From Flavobacteriales bacterium (lineage in GTDB: Bacteria; Bacteroidota; Bacteroidia; UBA10329): a DNA stretch of 5,616 nt. The notes below the pieces were generated by a model that saw only the letters and a list, made by a program, of their open reading frames with translations, was not told the origin of the DNA and did not search any database. Below are positions 1 through 5,337 of this stretch, piece after piece (the first letter of the stretch is position 1; every line of letters begins with the position of its first letter). Made by a program: the position numbers and the translations under genes. Where the stretch lies: positions 1-5,616 of the forward strand of contig DMRV01000030.1 in the NCBI GenBank assembly GCA_003456455.1. Reading direction: 5' to 3'.

Positions 1-46
1 CGCTTGATATAAGAACAGAAAAGAGTAGGGTAAGGGCCGATTTCAT
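1..46 (-). CDS. N-terminus of an exported protein, cut by window edge
   Basis: An ATG at 46-44 on the minus strand opens a frame that stays open to the window edge. It reads MKSALTLLFSVLISS, which is 15 codons plus one base. A lysine followed by an unbroken hydrophobic run is the n- and h-region of a Sec signal peptide, so the product is probably periplasmic, outer-membrane or secreted. No cleavage site or lipobox is reached, so its class and function cannot be told. A terminator-like hairpin and a promoter-like element lie directly upstream, in the gap after the lipoprotein gene's stop codon, which is where a new transcription unit would begin. The call rests on a short stretch and could be chance, but the position, the signal-peptide character and the promoter agree. 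Confidence 0.6.
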   Translation of the reverse strand, partial: MKSALTLLFSVLISS

Positions 47-63
47 TGCTTGATTGTTTGTTG

Positions 64-92
64 CGAATCTATTCAGCAACTGCGTAATCAAA
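64..92 (-). promoter_or_regulatory. Possible Bacteroidetes-type promoter for the edge gene
   Basis: On the minus strand TTTG (92-89) is followed after 17 bases by TAGATTCG (71-64). The latter matches the Bacteroidetes -7 consensus TAnnTTTG except at one base. The spacing fits the known TTTG / TAnnTTTG architecture. Transcription would start around position 58, about a dozen bases before the ATG at 46. The upstream element lies in the T-tract of the preceding terminator. This is a motif match only. Confidence 0.35.
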
Positions 93-109
93 AGTGACCG
101 TTGTCACCT
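90..109 (-). terminator. Hairpin terminator after the lipoprotein gene
   Basis: Read on the minus strand, AGGTGAC (109-103), loop AACG and GTCACTT (98-92) form a 7-bp stem with one G-U pair, running into TTTT (93-90). It begins 26 bp past the lipoprotein stop codon, the expected place for a rho-independent terminator. The stem and T-run are short, so termination may be only partial. Confidence 0.5.
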
Positions 110-135
110 ATCTAAATCCATTCGATTTATGCCGA

Positions 136-1212
136 CTATGGAATCTGAAAATTGATATTAACTGTTGCGCTAACGATTGAATCTGGCTCAAGTATAAATT
201 CTCTATCAAAATCAAGATTCATGTAATCACCTGAAGAGAACATGAGGTCACCATTATTATCATAAAGAGCATTTGCATAGTAAGTACCTGGATGCATGTT
301 TTTGAAGAAGTATCCAGCTCCCTCATTTATGCTGTTAACAAACACATATCTCGACCTATATTTTAAATTTTGAGATAAGAAAGTAAATCCGCTGAACAAT
401 GGTTGGGTGGTAATTACAATTAACACTTTCTTGCTGGGGTCTATAGTTGATGGCGAATTGATACTTACGAACACAAGAGAAGTGCCCACGTATGGCTGCT
501 CTTCTTCAGGATACGGGTCCTGTGCAGCTGAATAAAACACAGCTTCTTGCACATCATCGAATGTGGTACTGAAATCTCGCACCACCTCTTTCTGTGGATA
601 ATTGAAATGAGTGATGGATGCTTCTGCTGAACTTGCATCACGCAAACTAGCACGCCAGTGCATGTGAATGCTTGGGTGGCTGAGCGTGTTATACTGATTA
701 GTATAGGTAACCATAATCAGACTGTCTTGCTTAAACGTTACATCTGTATAAACCCTGTTTCCACCCGAAACGGGGTCAACAAACCGATAGAATGAGTTGG
801 AGGCCGTTTCGTCAACGCTATCAATAATCATGTAGGAGTTTCGGGTTAAGCCAGCAAAGCCACCACCGTTTCTGAAGGCTACCTTATACGAGCAATCGTG
901 CTTAACTACGAAGAAGCTCATAAAAATGTCGTTTAGAGAATCCAATTCATTTTTAGCAGAAACCTGTGCGGTAGAAATTGGTCTAAAATCAACAATCCAT
1001 TCTGGGAAACTACCCAAAGGAGTAGGAGAGGAGACAGGTCCGTTCCAAATGCCTGGTAGTTGCTCGAGAATACCGTAACCTGTTACAACAGAACTGGCAG
1101 AAATTCCTTCTAATTGACAGCCTTCACCTCCAGGAGGATTATTGTCGTCTGGTTCGTTATTGCATGCCGAAAAGAAAAGCGCTACAGCAAGAAATGGAAT
1201 GAGGTTTTTCAT
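136..1212 (-). CDS. Uncharacterised lipoprotein, 358 aa
   Basis: The product is an envelope lipoprotein of unknown function. Residues 1-16 form a lipoprotein signal peptide (charged start MKN, then a hydrophobic run) ending in the lipobox FSAC, with Cys17 as the lipidated residue. The +2 residue is Asn rather than Asp, so outer-membrane sorting is likely. The tether after Cys17 is NNEPDDNNPPGG. Its acidic part loosely resembles the surface-export signals of Bacteroidetes lipoproteins, but it is not an exact match. The rest is rich in aromatic and beta-forming residues. Residues about 242-358 look like a beta-sandwich, with HPGTYYANALYDNNGD at 307-322 followed by SSGDY, a pattern common in secreted Bacteroidetes proteins. 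Only two cysteines follow the lipobox (32 and 107). I recognise no catalytic motif. The start is fixed by the signal peptide. A -7 promoter element about 30 bp upstream suggests independent transcription, although the NA37 gene ends only 60 bp away in the same direction. Confidence 0.87.
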   Translation of the reverse strand: MKNLIPFLAVALFFSACNNEPDDNNPPGGEGCQLEGISASSVVTGYGILEQLPGIWNGPVSSPTPLGSFPEWIVDFRPISTAQVSAKNELDSLNDIFMSFFVVKHDCSYKVAFRNGGGFAGLTRNSYMIIDSVDETASNSFYRFVDPVSGGNRVYTDVTFKQDSLIMVTYTNQYNTLSHPSIHMHWRASLRDASSAEASITHFNYPQKEVVRDFSTTFDDVQEAVFYSAAQDPYPEEEQPYVGTSLVFVSINSPSTIDPSKKVLIVITTQPLFSGFTFLSQNLKYRSRYVFVNSINEGAGYFFKNMHPGTYYANALYDNNGDLMFSSGDYMNLDFDREFILEPDSIVSATVNINFQIP

Positions 1213-1243
1213 GAAAGGCAGTTGACCGATTTAATACCTAGAA

Positions 1244-1251
1244 CAAATTTA
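1244..1251 (-). promoter_or_regulatory. Consensus -7 element for the lipoprotein gene
   Basis: TAAATTTG on the minus strand (1251-1244) matches the Bacteroidetes -7 element TAnnTTTG exactly. Transcription would begin near 1238, giving a leader of about 25 nt before the ATG at 1212. No good TTTG upstream element is seen at the right distance. The element is flanked on the plus strand by two copies of ACCTAG (1236-1241 and 1255-1260), 19 bp apart, which might bind a regulator or be chance. Confidence 0.45.
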
Positions 1252-1272
1252 GGAACCTAGCAGAAATAAGGT

Positions 1273-2310
1273 CTACCGCTCTTCGTCAAAGAACAGCTTG
1301 TAGTAGTTCCTTCCTTCTTCATCTACACCGCGTTCAATTAGATCACGGTCGCCATGCACATACACATCAAAGTTGGTGTCTAGCTTAATCACCGATTTTA
1401 AACCCCGTATTTCCTTTTTTGCTACTTGCTCTGAGATGGCAAATGCGTTTAAATGCGGAATTCCCGTTTGTTCTTCTACCTGATGTTTGTAGGATGTAAA
1501 CGACTCAGAAATTTCATCGTCTTCAAACACATTTGCCGTAAACTCTTCCATCCTAAATTCCTCATTCTCTCTAAAAAATTCGGAAGATTTTTCTATGAAG
1601 TTTATCTGATCTAGCCGGTCCATTTCTACCTCTTCTGGAAGCTGGCTTACAATAAAATCTTTGTATGTATTGATTACATGTTTGGTCTGAAAATCGCCTT
1701 CCATTCTAAGCTCAATGCCCAGAAACTGGTTTTGCCAGTAATCGGTTTCAGCTTGGTTTTTCTCAAAGGAAAGCACATGATACCCGTCATGAAAATCTTT
1801 GTTGATGATAAGGCAAGCCTTGTCTGGCTTTTTATCGCCAATACCCGAACGTAATTGCAATTTAGGTGTGCCCGAATCAACCTTTGTAACAGCTACTACA
1901 GATTCCTTTGTTTCGCACTTAAACAGGCCAATGGCGGTACATTCTTCCTCGTTGTATTTCACGCCTTCAAACGAGATGATGAACAAATCACCCGATTTGA
2001 TGGAAGCCGTTTTGGTTTGGTCGTGCAGGTGGCCCGCCATGTTCTGCGAGTTTTTAATCACGTCCTCATCCTTAAACATATTGGCGGCACAAGAGAACAC
2101 CTCATTCATCTTTACATCCATACGGTGGGTGAACTGATAGAACTCAAAGTTTTGAGAGAAACACTTGAGGAAAGAAGAGCGCAGTTTTACTTCAATCTCA
2201 TCATCTAAAATGGTACGCCCATCGGCTAGCCATAGCGGATCGCTGGTAGATTTATTACCCGGACGGTGAATAATGCAATTGGTAATGTTTGCGCGGCTAA
2301 GGTTGAGCAT
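1273..2310 (-). CDS. NA37-family nucleoid-associated protein, 345 aa
   Basis: This is a full-length member of the NA37 family (Pfam NA37; relatives are NdpA/YejK of proteobacteria, found bound to the nucleoid; molecular function poorly defined). It is expected to be a soluble cytoplasmic DNA-associated protein. I chose the ATG at 2310-2308 because MLNLSRANITNCIIHRPGNK resembles the usual family N-terminus. An upstream in-frame ATG at 2391 would add 27 residues with no family resemblance. Landmarks numbered from this start are HRPGNK (15-20), GDLFIISFEGVKYN (107-120), the central block around CLIINKDFHDGYHV (166-179) with YW..QFLGI near 191-199, and an acidic C-terminus with IKLDTNFDVYVHGDRDLIE (308-326). 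The length is close to the roughly 335 residues of E. coli YejK. No signal peptide is seen. No convincing promoter lies upstream. There is no terminator before the lipoprotein gene 60 bp downstream, so read-through is possible. Confidence 0.88.
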   Translation of the reverse strand: MLNLSRANITNCIIHRPGNKSTSDPLWLADGRTILDDEIEVKLRSSFLKCFSQNFEFYQFTHRMDVKMNEVFSCAANMFKDEDVIKNSQNMAGHLHDQTKTASIKSGDLFIISFEGVKYNEEECTAIGLFKCETKESVVAVTKVDSGTPKLQLRSGIGDKKPDKACLIINKDFHDGYHVLSFEKNQAETDYWQNQFLGIELRMEGDFQTKHVINTYKDFIVSQLPEEVEMDRLDQINFIEKSSEFFRENEEFRMEEFTANVFEDDEISESFTSYKHQVEEQTGIPHLNAFAISEQVAKKEIRGLKSVIKLDTNFDVYVHGDRDLIERGVDEEGRNYYKLFFDEER

Positions 2311-2475
2311 TTGAAATTCTAGGTGTTGAAAATTGAGAACAGAGTAGTGATTGACAATCGAATAAATGCTGATTGCAAAACGTGACGGCAAAGAAAAGAA
2401 TTTGACGGGGAGAATGGTTGTGGAACCCCCGTTATTCTATGAGCAGAGAGCAGCCTTCTCTAGAGCCTATCGATG

Positions 2476-2488
2476 GTTATGGCATAAC
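2476..2488. repeat. 13-bp perfect inverted repeat, operator-like
   Basis: GTTATG and CATAAC flank a single central G. The symmetry is perfect over 6-bp arms and stops there. It lies between two divergent genes, 166 bp upstream of the NA37 start and 240 bp upstream of the propeller start. A dimeric regulator could bind here, but one such palindrome in a few hundred bases can also arise by chance. Confidence 0.3.
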
Positions 2489-2556
2489 TGAAAAAGTTAA
2501 CGCCTTTTCCATAGAAAAACAATATCTCAAATCATAGAACGAACTTCCATTAGTCA

Positions 2557-2587
2557 TTGCTAAAACGGGTAATCTCGCATCCCTTTG
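2557..2587 (+). promoter_or_regulatory. Weak promoter-like pair before the mini-ORF
   Basis: TTG (2557-2559) is followed after 20 bases by TCCCTTTG (2580-2587), one mismatch from the Bacteroidetes -7 element TAnnTTTG. Transcription would start near 2593, just before the mini-ORF ATG at 2604, and would continue into the propeller gene. I found no better candidate promoter for that gene. Confidence 0.2.
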
Positions 2588-2603
2588 TTGCAAACAACTA
2601 CAA

Positions 2604-2672
2604 ATGAAAAAGCAGAATAGCATTTGGATGTACTCGTTACTATTAATGGGGTGTATTGCCATGCAGGCTTAG
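2604..2672 (+). CDS. 22-codon signal-peptide-like mini-ORF (leader or remnant)
   Basis: An ATG at 2604 opens a 22-codon frame starting MKKQNSIW and ending in the hydrophobic stretch SLLLMGCIAMQA. Tandem stops TAG TGA then follow at 2670-2675. The peptide looks like a complete Sec signal peptide, with a Lys-Lys start, a hydrophobic core and an A-x-x-A-type end, cut exactly where a mature protein should begin. It lies 55 bp upstream of the propeller gene, which also begins MKK. It could be the 5' remnant of a lost secreted-protein gene, a translated upstream leader peptide, or chance. The frame does not continue as coding sequence after the stops. Confidence 0.25.
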   Translation: MKKQNSIWMYSLLLMGCIAMQA

Positions 2673-2727
2673 TGAATTCTATTCAAGCAAACTAAAAAAT
2701 AAATCCCTAACCAATAAATACACCACA

Positions 2728-4236
2728 ATGAAAAAAGCAACCACTTACCTAGCTAGTTTGGCTTTAGCAGCATTATTTACCGTATGTATTTCACACGTAG
2801 TACAGGCGCAGGTTGTACTACCCGATATTCAGGTGAATAGTGGAAGCTATGAAGATGTTGATATTGATGCTGGCAGCAAGTCCATTGCTGTATTAAATGA
2901 TACTGTTTACACAGTTTATAATGCAAGTCCCACAGAAACCAGTAGTAATGTTTACTTCTCTAAATCCGTAGATGGTGGATTGAGCTTTGCAAATGAGATA
3001 AGTGTATCAACAGGAACAACCCCAATGACCACAACACTTCCTGTGATTGCCGTTGATCAAAACGGAACTATTTACATCACTTGGACGGGGATAACTGGCA
3101 TAAATGAAGTTTGGAATATCTGGTTCACTAAGTCCAGCAATGGTGGGGCTACTTTTCAGGATCCGATCATGATTTCGACACAGAACGCATTCGCATACTC
3201 AAGTATGGGGACATTTGGAAATAGTGTTTACATCTTTTATGCTGATGCAGCAAACTACCCATGTGCTGATTACTATTTCGTACGGTCTACAAATAACGGC
3301 CAATCCTTTGAAAATGCTGTGCAGATAAACGATGCTCCTTGCGCAGATGGCATATACTTTAGTAACCTAACGGCTATGGATATTGATGCTTCTGGCAACA
3401 TTTATCTTGCTTGGGTAGATGGAAGAAGAACCAACGGAAATGGAGATATCTTCATGAGCCAATCGACCGACAATGGTGCAAATTTCAGCTCCAATGTCAT
3501 GGTCAACAGCATGAGTTCCCTCGGGGTGGATTCTGCTCAATATTACCCAGACATTACGGTTGATGCTGCCCAAAATGTGTATATAAGCTTTGTAGATATG
3601 AAATTGGGTAATGATTGGCCCAACCACAGAGTTTATTTGACAAAATCTATCGATGGAGGAAGCACCTTTGCACCAGAAGCGCTTCTTGATGGCTACGAAA
3701 ATGTATGTAAGAATCATAATATTGCCACCACAGAACAGGGAAAACTAGTTGCTGTAATGTGTGCTGCTGGTCTTACAGGTTGGAGTGTTTGGCTCCGCGA
3801 GTCTTCAGATGGTGGAAGTAGTTTTTCAACTCCAGTGGCCCTGTCCAATACACAAAGCACGAACGATTTCAGTGACCTTCATATAAGCACAGGTCCCAAT
3901 GAAAATGTTTATGCCATTTGGAAAGATGGCCGCGAAGGACCAATGAATGTTTACTTCGCCCGAACAGATAACCCCGTAAGTATTGAAGAGGCTTTTAGTG
4001 CAGATGAATATCTCATTTATCCGAACCCAACCAATGGTCAGTTTAGCATAGCATTTGAAACAACCGTTACAGAAGTAGAGATAGCTATTGTAGATTTACT
4101 GGGCAAGCTAATAAGCACGTATACCTATAGCAACACGTCTACCGTCAACCTAGAACTAAACCAATCAGCAGGCGTCTATTATGTGCAGTTAAAAACAGCA
4201 ACAGGACAACAGACCCTTAAGTTAATTAAGAGGTAA
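2728..4236 (+). CDS. Secreted T9SS-sorted Asp-box (BNR) beta-propeller protein, 502 aa
   Basis: The product is exported by Sec, crosses the outer membrane by the type IX secretion system, and is either anchored on the surface or released. Residues 1-27 are a signal peptide (MKK start, hydrophobic core, cleavage after VQA). Residues about 40-415 are repeats with an alternating beta pattern. Six carry an Asp-box (S-x-[DN]-x-G-x-[STN]-F) starting at residues 80, 136, 187, 246, 307 and 359, spaced 51-61 apart. A seventh similar unit (about 383-415) lacks the box. Such repeats build sialidase-like beta-propellers, but the arginine-bearing RIP motif of true sialidases is absent, so I would not call it a sialidase. 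A binding role is more likely, with the ligand unknown. Residues about 428-502 form a type A sorting domain: YPNPTNGQF near its start, LLGK at 457-460, GVYYVQL and a basic end KLIKR. The ATG at 2728 is chosen because the signal peptide starts there; an in-frame ATG at 2656 would place 24 polar residues ahead of it. A strong terminator follows. Confidence 0.9.
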   Translation: MKKATTYLASLALAALFTVCISHVVQAQVVLPDIQVNSGSYEDVDIDAGSKSIAVLNDTVYTVYNASPTETSSNVYFSKSVDGGLSFANEISVSTGTTPMTTTLPVIAVDQNGTIYITWTGITGINEVWNIWFTKSSNGGATFQDPIMISTQNAFAYSSMGTFGNSVYIFYADAANYPCADYYFVRSTNNGQSFENAVQINDAPCADGIYFSNLTAMDIDASGNIYLAWVDGRRTNGNGDIFMSQSTDNGANFSSNVMVNSMSSLGVDSAQYYPDITVDAAQNVYISFVDMKLGNDWPNHRVYLTKSIDGGSTFAPEALLDGYENVCKNHNIATTEQGKLVAVMCAAGLTGWSVWLRESSDGGSSFSTPVALSNTQSTNDFSDLHISTGPNENVYAIWKDGREGPMNVYFARTDNPVSIEEAFSADEYLIYPNPTNGQFSIAFETTVTEVEIAIVDLLGKLISTYTYSNTSTVNLELNQSAGVYYVQLKTATGQQTLKLIKR

Positions 4237-4256
4237 GTAGTCCTTAGTACGGTTTT

Positions 4257-4294
4257 AAAAGCGCAATTATCCGCGAGGGCAGTTGCGCTTTTTT
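4257..4294 (+). terminator. Rho-independent terminator after the propeller gene
   Basis: AAAAGCGCAA (4257-4266) pairs perfectly with TTGCGCTTTT (4283-4292), a 10-bp stem over a 16-nt loop, with six T's at 4289-4294. It starts 20 bp past the stop codon. The A's on the left arm give only a short U-run on the other strand, so it acts mainly in the plus direction. It separates the propeller gene from the GtrA-like gene. Confidence 0.85.
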
Positions 4295-4482
4295 GTGCAA
4301 ATCAGACGGACTAGACTTTTACTCCTCTTGAGCGAGAATCCTCTTTTTGATACACAAGTCAAACATAATTGAAGAGATACGACACTTGACTACCTTACAT
4401 CATCTTAAGAAACGTAAATTCAGCGAAATGTCTGACTAACGTGGGCTAGTTACCAAGTGAGTAAAACGTTGAAAACGAATTT

Positions 4483-4490
4483 TATTTTTG
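4483..4490 (+). promoter_or_regulatory. Consensus -7 element for the GtrA-like gene
   Basis: TATTTTTG matches the Bacteroidetes -7 element TAnnTTTG exactly. It lies 22 bp before the proposed TTG start, giving a leader of roughly 16 nt. No clear TTTG is present at the upstream position, so the promoter may be weak or the match fortuitous in AT-rich DNA. I see nothing else recognisable between the terminator at 4294 and this site. Confidence 0.4.
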
Positions 4491-4512
4491 AATTAGGTGT
4501 CGTACTAATTCA

Positions 4513-5028
4513 TTGGATAATTACAATCCATTACTAGAAACGGTGAAAGACTTTCTTGTCAAAATAATAGATTCTGGCTATTTTATTTTTGAAAGGTATA
4601 TACCAATTAAGACGTACAGATATGCAGTCTGTGGTGGAGGCAACTTGGTTTTAGAGACCGTCTTATATTATATCTGTTTTCATCTCGTTTTAGATAAGCA
4701 AAATCTAGACTTAGGCTTTATAGTCGTTAATTCTCATATAGCAGCTCTATTTTTTGTAGATCCAATTGCGGTATGCGTTGGTTTTTTGCTGAACAGGTTT
4801 ATTGTCTTTCCTGACTCAAATCTACCTTGGAAGACACAGTTTTTGAGATATCTACTTACTGGGTTCCTAACTTTGACTATAAGTTACATTTCCATGAAAT
4901 TTCTAGTGGAAGTCCTTCTTTTCTATCCAACGCCCTCTCGACTTTTTACCATCTTCATTACCGTTTTATTGAGCTACATTATGCAGACTACATACAGCTT
5001 TGCCATCCAAAGGATAAAAGCCGAATAA
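4513..5028 (+). CDS. GtrA-like four-helix inner-membrane protein, 171 aa
   Basis: This is a GtrA-like integral membrane protein. The family is thought to help move lipid-linked sugars (undecaprenyl-phosphate-glucose in GtrA itself) across the inner membrane for surface polysaccharide modification. The substrate here is unknown. After a cytoplasmic stretch, four hydrophobic segments lie at about 38-60, 69-93, 110-135 and 143-164. Family-like landmarks are YRYAVCGGGNLVLE (35-48) in helix 1, GFLLNRFIVF (90-99) after helix 2, and QFLRYLL (109-115) before helix 3. No ATG is available. An in-frame stop at 4489-4491 limits the 5' end, leaving TTG at 4513 or GTG at 4543 (161 aa). TTG fits the nearby -7 element, while the recognisable family sequence starts only near the GTG. 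A hand count over 4561-4980 gives about 35% G+C, lower than the neighbours. No glycosyltransferase partner is visible. Family call is firm; exact start and substrate are not. Confidence 0.83.
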   Translation: MDNYNPLLETVKDFLVKIIDSGYFIFERYIPIKTYRYAVCGGGNLVLETVLYYICFHLVLDKQNLDLGFIVVNSHIAALFFVDPIAVCVGFLLNRFIVFPDSNLPWKTQFLRYLLTGFLTLTISYISMKFLVEVLLFYPTPSRLFTIFITVLLSYIMQTTYSFAIQRIKAE

Positions 5029-5204
5029 GGGATACTAAACATCTATTTACTTATTGTGCATACTGGATATTGATACGCTATCCACTAAGAACAACGTACT
5101 CGTCTTTTGCAATGACCTACAAGCTCAACCACAATATTGTTCGTCTATAAACGGTGAAAACCAATAAGTCAGTCCAAATACAATTCAATCAGCAAAAATG
5201 AGGC

Positions 5205-5212
5205 TACCTTTG
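5205..5212 (+). promoter_or_regulatory. Consensus -7 element of the ppa promoter
   Basis: TACCTTTG, followed by C, matches the Bacteroidetes -7 element TAnnTTTG exactly and has the TAC-N-TTTGC form often seen upstream of housekeeping genes in this phylum. The upstream element would be only an approximate TTC at 5184-5186, 18 bp away. Transcription would start near 5218, leaving a 5' leader of about 120 nt before the ATG at 5338. Confidence 0.5.
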
Positions 5213-5251
5213 CGCCCCGAAAATTAAAACTGAGTAATTAAGGCTCTTCTT

Positions 5252-5275
5252 TTTCGCTTTTCGTCTAGTGCGAAA
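5252..5275 (+). other. Hairpin in the ppa leader
   Basis: TTTCGC (5252-5257) and GCGAAA (5270-5275) can form a 6-bp stem over a 12-nt loop within the predicted ppa leader. No T-run follows, so it is not a terminator. It resembles no riboswitch I know and may be chance. Confidence 0.2.
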
Positions 5276-5337
5276 TCTTAAGAATCTCGACCGACAAAAC
5301 ACATTTATAATCAACATAAAAGATATAGTTAAGTAGA

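Larger units (their letters stand above)
2311..2727. other. Divergent intergenic region
   Basis: This 417-bp region separates the NA37 gene (leftward) from the secreted propeller gene (rightward). It holds a perfect 13-bp inverted repeat (2476-2488), a weak promoter-like pair (2557-2587), a signal-peptide-like mini-ORF (2604-2672) and the A-rich leader of the propeller gene (about 2690-2727). That leader has no Shine-Dalgarno sequence, as is normal in Bacteroidetes. A short hairpin with arms AGAGA and TCTCT near 2446-2462 has no T-tract. I see no tRNA or other RNA gene. Confidence 0.7.
5029..5337. other. Intergenic region upstream of ppa
   Basis: This 309-bp stretch has no supportable gene. 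The first 175 bp show only a 6-bp stem (TGGATA 5064-5069 with TATCCA 5079-5084) without a T-tract and a 10-bp palindrome ACAATATTGT (5131-5140). No clear terminator follows the GtrA-like gene. The remainder carries the likely ppa promoter (5205-5212) and its leader of about 120 nt, with one hairpin (5252-5275). Confidence 0.65.

Noticed and set aside
1799..2208. Two plus-strand open frames of 112 and 117 codons inside the NA37 gene
   Set aside because: Both lie opposite a well-supported gene and encode no recognisable protein. They are antisense shadows.
2311..2391. 27-residue N-terminal extension of the NA37 protein from the ATG at 2391
   Set aside because: The extension shows no resemblance to the family N-terminus, which begins at the methionine at 2310.
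2477..2662. 61-codon minus-strand open frame in the divergent intergenic region
   Set aside because: It has a cysteine-rich, irregular composition with no recognisable motif or promoter. It is most likely chance.
2656..2727. Upstream start for the propeller gene at 2656
   Set aside because: It would put 24 polar residues ahead of a clear signal peptide. The ATG at 2728 fits a secreted protein, and the extension overlaps the mini-ORF region.
3367..3717. 116-codon minus-strand open frame inside the propeller gene
   Set aside because: It is an antisense shadow of the repeats, with no motif or start signal.
2728..4236. Annotation of the propeller protein as an exo-sialidase
   Set aside because: Asp-boxes occur in many non-sialidase propellers, and the RIP motif and catalytic residues are not visible.
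5064..5084. Stem TGGATA/TATCCA as a terminator for the GtrA-like gene
   Set aside because: The stem is short and A/T-rich, the loop is 9 nt and no T-tract follows.
5131..5140. Palindrome ACAATATTGT as an operator
   Set aside because: A 10-bp A/T-rich palindrome with no extension and no nearby promoter element is easily expected by chance.
4827..5150. 107-codon plus-strand open frame overlapping the end of the GtrA-like gene
   Set aside because: Its first two thirds are an out-of-frame reading of the GtrA-like gene and its tail runs into non-coding sequence. I see no domain.
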